DNA from: Panorpa germanica
Taxonomy: Eukaryota > Arthropoda > Insecta > Mecoptera > Panorpidae
DNA: 64,000 nucleotides
Direction of reading: 5' to 3'
Assembly: GCA_963678705.1 (NCBI GenBank)
Contig: OY783214.1
Coordinates: 13,020,001 to 13,084,000, forward strand
Shown: positions 1-27,799 of the stretch, piece after piece
How positions within the stretch are numbered: position 1 is the first letter of the stretch
Layout of the letters: each line of letters starts with the position of its first letter
Notes under the pieces: generated by a model
The model's input: only the letters and a program-made list of their open reading frames with translations
Told to the model about the DNA's origin: nothing
Databases searched by the model: none
Translations under genes and position numbers: made by a program

Positions 1-1605
1 CGAAAGGAGAAGAATTTACTATCAATAATTGAGATCGTCATGTAAAGGTTGCTCTTTGAGGCACGTTTGTATGACTAAACCACTGATAATACTAAAAACA
101 GAGCTGTCACTCCATACACCTTCCCGTCGGTTCCCCTTCTCGTCAAATATGTTGAATACAAACAGTGCTAACGCTTACCTTAAAATGAATAACTCACATT
201 TTGCAAAATCTTATTGAAATGCTAATTTTTACTTCAAACAATAAACGGCTGACAAATAATTGCAAAATCATGTTGGAATGAATGTTGGAGCTCTCGCTAT
301 GATGTAGTAAATGTTTTAAAATAAGTATCGGATCTACCATTACCCATGGGTCATTCACACCATTATTTATAGCTACAGCAAGCATCTAGTATAGATAGCG
401 CACATGGCAGCATGCCCTTGTAAAATAATGAACTACGTATATTTGTATATTAATTTGCATATACCCGCAGTCGTACATTTTGCATCTAGTTGTAGTTTCT
501 GTGGTCAACGCTTAAAACGGTATTTTACAAGTACTTATTACTAGTGACAAGAAATCATGCAATTGCACTTAGTTTCTTAAGTTGATCTTCTAGTTTTATG
601 ATCGTTAAAATGATACAAGTACATATTATACATTTATATCTGATGGTCTACATCACGTTTGTGTAGGGGAATCATTTTTATCGTAGTTTTGTTAATTTAG
701 TAACTGTGACCGTGTGTACGAGTATGTATAAATATGTATTCATAATTATATTTGTAACTGTAAATATTTAGACCTGTTCACCATTCACCGTTTGCTGTTC
801 ACAGTTGAAAGAAACATCTAATCTAATGCAACGTTAATTTATATTTCATGAAGTAATTATTATGACACAATATTATTATGACATAGTGACACACAAATAG
901 AAATGGATAGTGAGACTAGTACTCATGATTTCGTTAATGTAGTGAATAGATATTGAATGAAACATTGATTTTATGTCAAAAGTATGTAGGTATGTTCAAA
1001 AATGAAAAATTGTCTGACCTTTATATCTCTAGAAGATCACAAACGCCATAGACCGATTGTCACTGTTTCAAATATCACTGTGTTTTTAGGTTAGAATATT
1101 ATTTATACACTTTGTTTTATTTTGAATTAAAGTTTTTCTTTACTAAAGGTAAAATTAAAATTCTAAGTATATAATTAAAGTAAATAATTAATGAATTACG
1201 GATAACACAATAGTAGTTAATGAATAAAACATAACGAAGTTAACACTCAGAGGGTAGTAATGCCAGAACGAGAACAATATTTAACCACCATAAATATACA
1301 AATTTATAATTATAAAAACATATTTAGGAACACTTAAATACTTAAAATTAGAAAACACAAAAATGGTAAGAAACTTCAAACAATTTCCCGCTGTTGTCAT
1401 TCTACATTTAGTTATAATACTTTTAAATCGCCGGGAGATGGCAGTGTATCTGTGATTTCTATAATTCTGACAGCAACATGCAACGACATCTTTAAGTCAT
1501 AACCAGGTGGTAGTAGCACAAGAAAATAGTAAACAGTAATGTGTCTATGATAAAGTTTTGTTTAATTACGCATTACTTTTATTAATAAGATCGTTTTTTT
1601 TTCAG
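1..1605 (+). other. 3' part of a uif intron (non-coding)
   Basis: AT-rich sequence with no usable open frame. It ends in a strong acceptor (T-run then CAG, AG at 1604-1605), and the next exon opens in the middle of a C-type lectin domain, so this must be the 3' part of an intron of the uninflatable-like gene. The earlier exons (signal peptide and first part of the lectin domain) are expected to the left of the window. I see no recognisable repeat or RNA gene in it. Confidence 0.75.
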
Positions 1606-16145
<14,540 letters not shown>

Positions 16146-17856
16146 AGAGAAATAGAAAAACGTCATTAATCTGGTCAAACATATCACTATGCTCAATGAG
16201 AACGCCACAATCCATTATGCAACAAAGTAATAATGCAAGCATCCTGAATTTGTCCTGCCTAACCTTCAAATATATAGATTCTAACATTGTAAAAATGCAG
16301 GTTTAGAGGACAAATGTTATATTAATCTATTGTTGATCTGTAGATATGGACTTTATATATATAACATACATATTTAGTATATCATTTATATCATTTTATT
16401 TAATATAATGTAAATAACGCTCTTAGAAAGCTCAACAGAAGATGTATCATATTGAAGAGGACAGATACGATAAGATTTTACGCTGCTAACCTGTTTTATG
16501 TACAATCTAGTATTGTCTTCATAGCTTCGCAGTATTTATTCAGTAGATTTGATTATAATCTTAAATACAATAGTTTTTGTAACTGAGAAAAATATTTATG
16601 TTTTCTGCGCTCTCTTCTGTTTAATAATTAGTTTTTCAGCACTTCCACTAATAACAAACCACTGCCACAGGTTTCAAGTTCTAATATTACTAATTGGTCT
16701 TTACATATAAAGAATTTCAATGTATTTACCTGAAACCTATACTTTATGCATTCTAAGAAATAAACTATTCGATCAATTATAGATTAAAGATGTAATAATT
16801 ATGAAAACTAATTTTAATCTGTGAATTTTTATATTATAATAAATACAAGTTCAAGATTTATACGGGGCATAACAAGGATAATGATCAAATAAAAAGTTGA
16901 ATTCATTTCAAGAAAAGTATTAGTTCAGACGCCTACTTTTTATCTGTATGCAATAATTTCAGTCTCTGTTTTCCGTAAAATTCATAAGTACAGATTTCTT
17001 GCATTCTGGGAAATTATTTATAAAAGAAAGATTGTTTTTTAAATGATCTTTATGCAGATTTTCAATAGGCGTCTGCTCTATATGTATAAAAGGTGTATTT
17101 TTAATAAGTTTACCGATAAATATTAATTAAGTAGGCAATAAATAAATAATTAACCTTTTGTAATATGTTTAAGTTATAATTTAAATTTATTATTTTATAT
17201 ATTTTAATATTTAATTAATTATATATAATGTTATATAGAAAAAGGCATAATATTTTGTTATGTGTATTTGTAATATTTAAAATTTAAATATTTTATTTTA
17301 TGATTATAAAATGGTACTCAAAGTGAGTGTATGCGTTATTATGTGTATTATACATTTGTTATAACTGATATATATGTATATGTGAGATTGATTGTATAAA
17401 CAAATTGTTATTGTAATTTGTACACAACGAAAATGAATGAACTGATAAATATAATTATTAAAATTATTAAATGCAATTGTTTTATTACTTTCTTAAGTTG
17501 GATATAACCAAAAGAAAACGTTTTGCTAAAATTTAAAATCAAAAACATTATCTTCTATATTTTGGAAGCATTAACCGTTTGTTAAAATTGACAACAGTAG
17601 ATTATATTTGTGTGCAAATTGACCCCTGTGAAAAATATGTATGCTACTACTATAACACGTCGTTTTATAGTCGTTTAGTTTTAAATGTGGTATTATAATT
17701 ATATCACAGGTGTTATAGGTGGAATGTAAATTACTTTTCAACCGTCTTTTAAACTCTCATACGTGACCATACTAAATGGCACAAATTTATTAGTTTCGTC
17801 GTACTACTGCAGAGACACATTAATAACTCGAACAAACTGAGCAAAATACAGAAATC
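16146..17856. other. uif 3' UTR and convergent intergenic region
   Basis: No coding potential. It carries several AATAAA signals (near 16759, 16841, 16889 and 17141), so the end of the uif transcript cannot be fixed from sequence. From about 17480 the DNA belongs to the gap to the SINA-like gene, whose 3' end faces uif. No repeat family recognised. Confidence 0.6.
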
Positions 17857-19546
17857 TTACTTTTTAAAAACATTCACAATAATATTATATTTTTTATCCT
17901 TACATATTTTATCATAAAAAATTTTCTTTGCCATTTTACTATCGCTATCAAACCCTGACACATACGCTAGTCGAATATCTTGTTTCGGCAGCGGATTGCA
18001 AGGAATTTCTAATTCAACCGCATGTTTCATCTTATTGTTAAAGAATTTCATTTCCATAAAGAATCCAGAAGACTGTTCTTCAGTTATGTGGTGGACGCCT
18101 ACCATAACACAGCTCGACCCGAAATGAATAACTAGTATAAAATATTGATTAAAAGCAGAATAAAGACAAGCCCATGTATTAGGTATTATTTCCGGTAGTG
18201 GTGTAGTATAAGGAATTCCAGGCGTGCGCACTTCAAGCTTATGATCTACCTTTAAATGTTTAATAAGATTATTTCGATTTACTTTTCCTTCGCACTGGTC
18301 ATAGTTCATGCAGAAAATTGGACGAAAATCACAACGAAGGACATGATCTGTGCTGAATTCCAAAGACACTTTAGATAGACAACCGTTTTGGTGGTATAAG
18401 CATGGTATAGGAACTTTGAACACCATCTCTTCTAATGTATAGTTTCTTCCATTGGTTATACAGCTGCGACATTTCGGGCAACCTGTGAGTCTTTCTGCGC
18501 AGCTGCCGCACATGCTGTGGCCTTCTTCGCACAGTCTTATTGGCGGTCGCATTGTCTCCATACAGACCATACACTCCAGCGCTGATAACATATGATCCGG
18601 AAGAGAAACCTGCGTGGAAGACTGCAATTGAATCTGATACGTCCCTCCTTCGAGGGATCTTATTTTTGTTCCAACATTTACAAGAAACTGTTTCTGCATT
18701 AACGACTTTGAGTTGTCTCTAGAAGATGGAACCACTGTTCCTTTAACGAACATATTATTATTCCTGACGGACTTTACCACAAATTCTGATAGAGGTATCG
18801 TGTTATCAACGTATTTCCCAGAATGCCCTAGGTACTGAACCATTAAGTGTCGATTACTGCCTTCTTGATACAATCTTAGCCAGTATATTTCGTTGCAGAA
18901 GTAGGATGTTGGATATTCCAATAGCATTACGAGTGGGTTGTGAAATCCGATTATAGTTTCTTCTTCTTCTTGCTTGGAGTTTACCAGCAGTTGGTCTGTG
19001 TGTTGTTGTTCCATGTGCTTGATGATTTCATTAATGTGACCGGTCCAACCACATAAGTTACAGCTGATGGATTCATCTGGTTTTAAACAGGTGTTTTCAT
19101 GCGGTGGTATAGTTTGGGGAGTTCCCCGGAATCCACAGTTATGTTTGCAGTAAACAACTGCGGATCTGTAAACAAATGTGTCACAAATAAAATCAAAATT
19201 TCTTTGAAATCTTTGAGAGTATCCTATATTACTATCAAATTCAATATGAAGCAATACTGTTCAAACAAGTATCTAATGACAACAAACTCAAAATGTAAAT
19301 ATTATGGTTTATAATGTAAGTAAAAATTGAGGTTATGTTTATGTCATTTCTGATTTCTATTATAAACCCCATCTTACTCAAATGATATTTTTATAATACA
19401 TATAATTAACGTTTCTTTTGTATAAACTACGTATATAAAGTAGCACAAATGTAAAATATATATAAAAATGTGTATATTTCTTAACCAAAGATAACACACA
19501 GAACTTACCCGGCCATAGACCACTCTAACGGTGAACATGGCTCCAT
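17857..19546 (-). CDS. SINA/SIAH-like RING protein with duplicated zinc-finger/SBD module, 2 exons, 448 aa
   Basis: Exon 1 coding part 19509-19546, exon 2 17857-19165 on the minus strand. The donor at 19508 (GTAAGT) and the acceptor TTTACAG join GG|A in frame, giving the N-terminus MEPCSPLEWSMAG. An in-frame stop lies 27 nt upstream of this ATG, so the start is well supported. Residues about 18-65 form a SIAH-type zinc finger (CKHNC...CNLC...H...H), about 85-205 a SINA substrate-binding-like beta domain, and 211-245 a C3HC4 RING (CMVC...CEEGHSMC...CPKC). A second zinc finger (about 262-310) and a second beta domain follow. Known SINA proteins are RING E3 ubiquitin ligases with one RING, one zinc-finger pair and one substrate domain (about 280-310 aa). 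This one is longer because the C-terminal module is repeated in front of the RING. Ubiquitin-ligase activity is inferred from the intact RING ligands; the substrate is unknown. Confidence 0.85.
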
Positions 19547-20235
19547 ATTTAGCAATTTTACCGTAAGACTTTCTTAACTTTCTCACTTTACCTCTTTTCT
19601 AAGAATAATATATAACTTTGCAAGACCCTTTGTACATTTCTGTTATGTTTGTACATTGTGTGTACGGTGTACTTCTTATTACTCACAGACTGGCTGATAA
19701 TATTATCTATTGGAAAGATAAATAACGCCGTGATAACAAGAGATATTTTTAATATTGTGATTAACCTCTGTAATGAAAAATACAAGGCGAGTAAAAAATG
19801 TGAAGTGTTATTTTTATATGACGCGCTTTTTCGAATGCTCATTAAATAGTTGGTGGATTAAGGTATAGAGTAAAACTCTACTTTTATTTTATGGTTGATA
19901 GTGGCTCCCTATTAGCAAACGGTAATTATTGGAACTACAATTAAAAAAAGTAAATTCTTCTAAAATACAGTTTCATATACATATGTAAGGTTTCTTAAAT
20001 ATAATAAACTATACCTTTTACATAGTAAATATAATGTAAAATAAATAACAAAAGTAATTTTTTGATATAAATTTCTTAACTGACGTCAATAAATATTTTT
20101 ATACACAATAATATAATGTTACACTTAAAATGAATATAGTAGTAAATTTTTTTTAATATTTTATGCACTTCTAAGATGTAAGTATTAAGTTACAATATGC
20201 AACATTGTTCACACATTTAAATAATGAAATACTTG

Positions 20236-20403
20236 TTAATTAACTTGAAAAAGATCGAAGTACTTTTCCACAACAAGCCTCCAAATGTCGGCAACATTTA
20301 ACACTTCATATCCGTTCCAAATATGCATTGTTGTTCTTGAATCTATCCGAGACAATTCAATTACCAGCGAACATAAATCTCTAACAGACGTATTGCAAAA
20401 TAT
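20236..20403 (-). CDS. Possible terminal exon of an unidentified minus-strand gene
   Basis: An open stretch of 55 codons ends in TAA at 20236-20238 and is preceded on the minus strand by a good acceptor (TTAATTCAG at 20404-20412, phase 0). The peptide (SVRDLCSLVIELSRIDSRTT, then a W-N-G-Y-E block and YFDLFQVN) has a protein-like composition unlike the AT-rich noise around it. The L-x-x-x-I-x-x-L-S pattern followed by Y-E faintly recalls the C-terminal part of METTL21-type lysine methyltransferases. That is a weak guess. No upstream exon with a matching donor was found between here and 21300. Confidence 0.35.
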   Translation of the reverse strand: MFCNTSVRDLCSLVIELSRIDSRTTMHIWNGYEVLNVADIWRLVVEKYFDLFQVN

Positions 20404-20412
20404 CTGAATTAA

Positions 20413-21208
20413 TGAGATAATAATATGATTTTTTTTTATTTTCATCCGTTCTAAATTTACATGATTTTTGCAAGATTAATTGCAATGATATGAAATAAAT
20501 CTTTTGTTTACCAACGTTGTGTAATGCTATCAAAATTCAAGTAACGTTAACAGTTAATGTATGCTGCTCTTGTATTTTGTAATTTCGTAAGTTATTGCTA
20601 AATATTTTCGAAATCAAAATTTAATAAACTGCCATAAACTATCACATCAATTTGTATATTTTACATAATATATGCTCTTATATAATTTGATGTATTTTTT
20701 TACATAAAAAAATTAATGTAAACTCAATTTTTGTATTTGAAGAGATTAAACCTTTATAATATTTCGTTTCACCAGTTGGCGTCATGTTGTTATATACGTT
20801 TTACCCCACGGACTATTGCCATCTCACTTTTACAACAAGAATGAGATTGTTTATACGTTTATACGTCAGTGCCCCACTGCGCTGATGTAATACGCAAGAA
20901 AAATGCGTATTAATTTGATTTCTTCAGCACGTGACATATAGAAACATGGCGACCAAATATTGAATAAAAATTGAAAATTTTAAATTTTAAATAACTATCT
21001 GCACCATTCTTTAAATTAAGAAACCAACACGGATAACTTTAACTAAAGATTCAAAATGTACAATCCGTAAAAAGTAGTTCACAACCCAATTGAAGTTCAC
21101 TCGCAATAAATAATAAGAGTGACAAATACTGGAGAACATAATTTACGAATATTTTGCATATTCCGCAATGTATCAGTAGTGTAGCGAAGTCAATATCCTG
21201 CAGTATTC
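20413..21208. other. Intergenic region, possible promoter area near 20770-20960
   Basis: Mostly AT-rich. 20770-20960 is less AT-rich and contains an 8-bp stem with a 9-nt loop (TAATACGC...GCGTATTA, 20888-20912), a CACGTG site near 20929 and AAACATGG near 20943, which opens only a five-codon frame. It would suit a 5' UTR or promoter for the plus-strand exon at 21209, but this is conjecture. The 16-mer AGTTCACAACCCAATT at 21076-21091 recurs inverted at 35480-35495. Confidence 0.3.
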
Positions 21209-21263
21209 ATGCCGCCGAAAGTAACCAAAAGAAAAATCAGATTCGAGGCGGATTTGGATTACG
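21209..21263 (+). CDS. Possible first coding exon of an unidentified plus-strand gene
   Basis: ATG at 21209 opens MPPKVTKRKIRFEADLDY, then a phase-1 end before GTAGTG at 21264. The stretch is richer in G and C than its surroundings and has a basic then acidic composition typical of a real N-terminus. Reading through gives a stop within about 20 codons, so it would need splicing. No matching second exon was found in the next 10 kb, and the donor is weak. Too short to name. Confidence 0.3.
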
Positions 21264-24200
21264 GTAGTGCTCTTACCTTGAGCTACACTAGCTTTTGTGT
21301 AGATTTTATTAACTAGATCCTTACAACACAACACTAGCTTCAGTAACAAATACTGACACTATTCTGTCATTCTAATTTACGTTGGTGTCATCTATTTGTT
21401 TTGTAAACACACTATATAAATAATCTTACATAGCAAATGCGTAAAATATTAGAAATTTAAATTTTTGCAATTATTTTAAGTAATATTTTCATTTTGTGTT
21501 TAGCGGAGAGTTATTATAATTTTAAAAATAATAGTTGTCTAAACTTACTTGGTAGTTTTTAATTGGTAAAGCAAACTATGATTTAAAATTAATAATCAAC
21601 TTGCTAGTTACCTGTGTTTCTTTAATTTCATTATTTAACATATAGCTATGGTTTTTATGTTTATAATATATTCGTTTATTTATTATAGCTAACTCACTGC
21701 ACTTAATAAAAAAATTTCAAAAATGAATTATTACATTATTTTGTGTTTACCACAAAATTAAACCAATGGTCAATGACTGTTATAACGATTGGACAAATAA
21801 TGACATTTAAATACCTAATATGTTAAACTAACGCGTAGTATTTAATAGCTATTGTTCTATAGCACAGGGTGCTACAAAATATATTTACTATCTTTTCTTA
21901 AAATAGCATAAAGACTTCTTAGAACTTCTTAGATTATTTCATTTATCAACTTTTCAGAAGAACAACTTTTTCTCGGAGCAGTCTACAAAATAATAACCTC
22001 TGTAAACACCTTAGGATTAAATCGAAACTTAAGTCCTTTGATAAATTAATAGTGAATGCATAATTAACTCAAGTTTGTTCTTTGGATTCATTACGAACTA
22101 AATATGAATTCAAATTCGCTTAAATGAAGTAAGTAAGGCATTTGGTATAATATGTCAATGCTTCTACATATTGAGTAAAATCTTATTAAAAATTACAAAT
22201 TATTTTGTAATCTTACTTAAATTACAACACACAAATGTAATTGTAATGAAAAGATGACTTCTTAATGAGACATTTAAGTAACAAGTACATTACTTCTACT
22301 AAATATTTATTTTACTATTACTATCTCCAATCAATTGCCTACAATATTACAGTACCCCAAGATATAAAGCAGCCTACTTAAATGTTCGATTTATCCGCAA
22401 CGTATCGAATCATTATATACATTTTTTAGTTTTAAATGATTTAAATAAAAATATAGGTTATGTAAATTTATTTACCGTAAAGTGACACTGCATAGAAATG
22501 ACACTGTTGCTATTTCTTGAAATGAGGGACTAGATAGCCTTGTGTTAAGGATATGAACACTTTAATTTACAAATAAATCAATTGCTAAGTATAACGTGGA
22601 ATACTAATTGTACGAGATCAGAAAAATATACATACGAGTTTAATTCGATCAAGAAATACATATATTTTGTTTAAACTATACCTAATAGTGCATTTATTTC
22701 AGTCTTTCATAAAATCTACCAAGTTTAAGATATAAATAAACCACTGTAGACATAAGGACGTTAACCTACACTTCAGTTATTATTTACTTATATCACAAAA
22801 ATTAACCTAACCTACAAAACCGCAGACAAATAGAAGCCATTCATTTGACAACAATGTAACAAATGATATAACCTCAAATTAATATTAAAAAGATATTTTA
22901 TATATTGGTATAACTATAAAATACTAATTAATTTAAATAATAATGTATTAATTAAGGAATAATCACTATAGTTAGTGATTCCCGATAATACGTAATTACC
23001 AATGTACTTAATGAACTTCACATCTCGGAATTGCATTTGCATGTGAACGTATTGACACGCGCACGTGATCTTTACATAACGATCTCGCATTATATCCTCA
23101 ATCTCTTTTTGTGAATTGAATTTATAGTAAATACCACATATTCATACGCTTATCTACTTACAGTTTATGTTTGTGAGTTAAATAAAGGCGAATATGATGC
23201 GCTTACTGTATTTATTTAGATATCCGAACAATCTGAGGTAATATACAACAGTGAAAGCAAGGTCAGTTTTAGATCAAACTGCGGGCCGCGTATTTGTTGC
23301 TTGTGTGGAATTGTGAGGAATCCCCAATGAACGACCAGTGTGTGTTGCAGAATTCTTAGCTCAATTAATATTAATTACTTAAATGACAACACTTTAACGA
23401 TTATGTCAAATCTCGATATATGCGAATTGTAAAATATTGCATAATTTTATTATGTTAAATATTTTACGTGAATAAAACGGAAATGTTACATATTTCTTTA
23501 CATTTTTACGTTAAATGTTTTATCTTGCAGATTGAAATGCAGTATATAATAATAAATAAGTAAATATAAAAAATGTAAGACTAAACCCGCTATTTAATGG
23601 TGGCTGTTCACTTTAGGCGTTTCTGTATATACCTATATTTTCTCGCCATTGTTTTCATACCTTATATACCTATATTTTGCCACATGTATGTCATACATAC
23701 GAAATATGCCTCAAAAAACTGAGGGTATGTCTATAAACTTCTTTGTTTAGAAAATCGGGAAATCAATTATGATCATCTTCCAAATAATATCTCTCTAAAT
23801 TAATATGATGAATTTTAATACAGCGCACCAATCTCCTACATCACTTGTGATATCTGGTAAATCTGACGAATGAGGTGGGTACTTAAACAATATTAAGCCA
23901 CATTCCCAGCTACTGAATTTAAATATTACTTTTATATTTTACCTTAAATGTAAGTTTCAGTTTATAAATAATAAAGAAATATAAATAATTACATTAACTG
24001 TAATAATTTATATTAAATAAAGATATTAATTATTATTAAATTATGTAAATTACTGACGAACGATGCATGATTAGCTGAGAATGTAACTTTATAAAAATTA
24101 AATATTTATATATAAGAAACTATTAATATAAACTATATTATAAAAAGGATTGTAAAAAACAAACAAATGTGATTTCAGGAATTGCTGTGATTGCAAAATC

Positions 24201-24487
24201 ATCTTCATTTGTCTGTTGCCGAGTGAAAAATCATGCAGTATTAGAAATCGAAGTGTAAGCATAAGTAAATTTGCATCAAGGTAGTTTGGCCGTAAACTCA
24301 CTTTTTTTAAGAATTTGATAAAATTAAAATATAGTAGTAATCTAGGTGTAGCGATTGTGAAACGAGATATTTTTAATTAAAAATAAAACTAAAAAACTAA
24401 TATACTCGTATAATAAAACAAAGAATTAAGAAAATTTAGAAATGAAAATCATTTTCTTTTATCGATTTGTTGAAAAGCTGTGTTGTG
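21264..24487. other. Intergenic AT-rich DNA, nothing recognised
   Basis: No open frame of note. There is a GC-richer patch at 23275-23350 (CGGGCCGCG), which could be a regulatory or untranslated segment. An imperfect palindrome AATCACTATAGTTAGTGATT lies at about 22963-22983. Confidence 0.4.
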
Positions 24488-24489
24488 TA

Positions 24490-25123
24490 ATGGGCTTGTG
24501 TCCTCATTTTTTAGTGGTCGACTTTTCAATTGTTGATTGAACTTGATGTTAATAAATGAGGTATTGGCGTGTCTATTTTATTAAATATCTAAATATTGAC
24601 GGAGATATAGTAATTAAAAATTTGAAATATAGTTTAAACGCTAGAAATGGTCGGCTATATTTGTATGACGTGAAATGCATTTTAACGTCAGTTTGCGTCA
24701 GTTATTTGTTGAGTAGGTCAGTGCTGTGGTAATGTTCTGTAGCTCTTTGTAGTCAAATAATCAAGTCAAGTCAAAGAATAATAAGTTTTTATTTTATTTA
24801 ACCATGCTAAGGCAGACATAATTTTGGAATTTTATTGTTCCTTTTAATAGCTGTGAATAATATTTGATATTTTGATATATAAATACATATAGCAGAGATT
24901 TATGAGCTGTAAGGTTGGCAGCGATAATGATGTCACAGGCAGTTGTAATGTGGACAACGTTGAATCCCTTTAATAAAGAGAAAAAATGACTTTTTTAATT
25001 GTTAATATCTCCTGAAATATAAGGAGTTATTAAAAAATAATTAGAAATTTGAGGTTCTAGTAACCCTCTGTATCAATATATAGTACACTTTTATAGAAAT
25101 TAAGACACAGGACACAAGCCCAT
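24490..25123. mobile_element. MITE family 1, copy 1 (634 bp, TA-type)
   Basis: Terminal inverted repeats ATGGGCTTGTGTCC / GGACACAAGCCCAT. The left flank is TA and the right flank TG (probably a decayed TA). No coding capacity. The interior is shared at high identity with copies at 39223-39803 (inverted) and 50154-50786, both of which have TA on each side. TA target duplication with short TIRs is the Tc1/mariner pattern, so this is a non-autonomous relative of that superfamily by inference. Confidence 0.85.
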
Positions 25124-25991
25124 TGTCAAATGTGTGATTCAGCTTATGAAAGTTTGTATGTATCGAGTACAGTCTCCGACAAAAATAAATTAGCCTGCCA
25201 TTAAGTATTTTAAAGTTTTCATATTGACGATCGGACTATGCTTTTCTCTCCGATTGTCACGGGCAAGCTACCTTTAATAGCCTACTTACAATTAAACACA
25301 TACTGCATGCAACTTTACGCATTGTTACTGATTTAATTGTTGAACATTTATACAACTTTTTACTATTTTAAATCGTTCTTGACATGCGTGCATTCTGTCA
25401 ACAAAAACAAATTAAGAAATACTTTATAATGCTGTCTTAAGGTCATTGTGATTAGCATATACTCATATAGCGTCATGACCTTCGCAATAGTATTATTTAC
25501 TTCATATTTTAAAATTTTTGACATCTGTAATTCGTCATTCGTTTTTCCATGAATTGAGATATTGCAATATCTTGACAGTCCCAAATATAACTCAATTTTT
25601 ATTTTTGTTGCAATTAAACTAAAGTTAATTTTATATTTCTGTATGTATATGTTACGATTTTTGTAATAAATGCGGTTACTAGATACAACCGCAAAATATA
25701 AATAATAAATAGATGACACAGTGGGTGAGAACATTGAACCACATTCTCATGGGGCGATTTTACTCGACCTAGTGAAATAGACCGTCAGAATCAACTCGTG
25801 AGAACCTTACATTCAGTCGAATGGATCAACAAAAGTTTGACTTGAATATGGCTTCAAAACTATTTTTTATGATTTTATTTTAACTATTTCGAACACAACC
25901 TATCGCAGGACTGGCTAACTTTTTAATGAGTACAACCAAAAAAATTTTAACTGCTACTCTCAAAAAAAAACTGTATTCATTTTTAGAACCT
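25124..25991. other. Intergenic DNA without a gene
   Basis: Contains a 123-codon minus-strand open frame (25363-25734) of AT-driven composition that I do not accept as a gene. No repeat boundaries seen. Confidence 0.4.
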
Positions 25992-26247
25992 TCCCAGTAA
26001 ACATTTTGGAGTCACTTTGACATCATATTGAAGATGCGTCATGATTTTTTTGTCATAAAAGAGTTCATTTATAGTTCAGTTTCTCACATTTTTTCATATA
26101 AAATGTCTACTTTATCGGCTACAGATGGCGAAATTACTCCACCTGTCGGAGTACAAATGAAGATAAAGTTGATGCGAACTATAATTGAAGTGAAATAGTG
26201 AGAGAAGCGTCACTAAATAGGGCACTTCACCAAATTGTTTACTGGGT
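25992..26247. mobile_element. MITE family 2, copy 1 (about 256 bp)
   Basis: Ends CCCAGTAAACATTTTGG and CCAAATTGTTTACTGGG form imperfect terminal inverted repeats of about 17 bp. The whole length matches the copy at 36987-37230. No coding capacity. No target duplication is visible at this copy, but the 36987 copy shows a 3-bp one. Confidence 0.8.
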
Positions 26248-27799
26248 TGCTTAGAACTGTAAGCATATTTTAGATCCAAGTATTAAAAAATATTCAAATT
26301 CAGGTATATTAATTTACATAACATATACAGTGCATTTTCGAAGAATTCTTTAACAAATTCAGGCAATAATGTAATAATCGGTTCTTAATTTGGATAAGCA
26401 TTTGTTTATTAAATTTGTACTAAAATTGAGAACATTTTTAACAGTGATAATATTTTCTCTAAACGACTTCAACGCGAAATCAATTGTATCTAGTCATGTT
26501 TGGCTTCAAATTTAATCTGCCAGCAAATTCGGTGACGTGTCATTTGTTGCACATGTGGTATAGGTTTGCCACCACTGGCCTATTGGTTCCTATAGTTAAA
26601 GAATCTAATTATACAGTAAATATTTTTACTTTTTAGACCTTCAGTCACGATACGGACGGATGAACTCGTCTCGGCTTATAAAAAGAGACATCCTAATACC
26701 GGGAATTATTAATATTAATTAATAATGTCGTTTCGGCTTCAATATGTACACGTAGAAGATACAAGTTGATAAATAAACAACAAACTGGTTGTATAAAATA
26801 GCTGAAAACCATAATTAGTATTTAGCAGGCAGGTCAAGATCACCAGGGATTTACAAATCAAAATTTCAGATGCTCATAAATTAATTTTCCATATAATGAG
26901 TGACATACGACAGAAAATTCCGAAGTAAAACAAAATTCGAACTTAAAATAGATATACATCGATCAATTTTTCGATATTTAATAAAGTAGAAACGCCAATT
27001 ACGTTTATTAACAAATATTTCAATAAATTATTACAAAATCGACTACTAATAAATGAGTTCACAACCTAATTCCGGGTAGGCCCTTATCTAATATTGCAAA
27101 TTTTAACACGTAACCTTGTGCGTGTTTAATGCGTGCTATATTGTAAACGCTAACGAAATATTCGTGCAGACGAGGAAGACGAAATAACCTGTTTACAACA
27201 TGTACTTCCCCAACTTATGTGGAATGACGTAGGAACATCGACAATTGACAATGAAATATGAACCAAAAATAGAATTATTAATAGTAAATAAATACCTCAT
27301 TCTTTTCGTAATTTTATCTATTTAGAAATACAAATGTAAAATTTACCGTGCAACATAAAACATCAAATATTAATAAAACCATATTAGAAATAAAAACTAC
27401 ATTAATAAAACAAAAATTTGACTTAAAACTTTTTACGTAACGTACTATATTTTTTATGTAATATACTTTTATGTAATTAGACTACTCTACTAGGAGAAAA
27501 TACACTTTATTACTAAAGTCACTGTTTGAATAAAAACATATAGCGTCTAGGTTGTAGCCTAAATTTGTTCCTTCTCCTCTGAACATGCACCTTCCTGATG
27601 CCGATGCACCTCCATAAAAGTAATCCTGACGATGCCCATGCAAACAAATGTGTTTTATGTAAAATCTAAATTCAAAGGCAAGTGAAATAACTAACTTAGT
27701 AGAATGTAAATATGAATATTATTTGCTTTTTCTTTGTGACAAAGAACCCTCTTCCCCCTTCCCTCTTCCCTCTTTCATAAAAATCTCAGTTCAGTTATA
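26248..27799. other. Intergenic DNA with a diverged MITE-1 relative
   Basis: No gene. 26945-27072 contains a segment (GATCAATTTTTCGATATTTA..., ending TTCACAACCTAATT) that matches, inverted, 57258-57388 and more distantly the left part of MITE family 1. The rest is AT-rich without recognised structure. Confidence 0.45.
26945..27072 (-). repeat. Diverged MITE-1-like repeat, end fragment
   Basis: Shares a series of blocks (atcaatttt, tttaataaa, aacgccaat, acgtttatta, aatcgac, gttcacaacc) in the same order with the reverse complement of 57258-57388. The outer end reads AATTaGGTTGTGAACt where MITE family 1 has GGGCTTGTGTCC, so it is a sister family and not a copy. The second end was not located. 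Confidence 0.5.

Noticed and set aside
19374..19586. 70-codon minus-strand frame over the SINA-like exon 1
   Set aside because: Has no ATG at its 5' end and uses the wrong frame. The spliced ATG at 19546 joins the real exon in frame.
25363..25734. 123-codon minus-strand open frame
   Set aside because: Rich in N, I, K, Y and L as expected from AT-rich DNA. No domain, no splice context and no conservation within the window.
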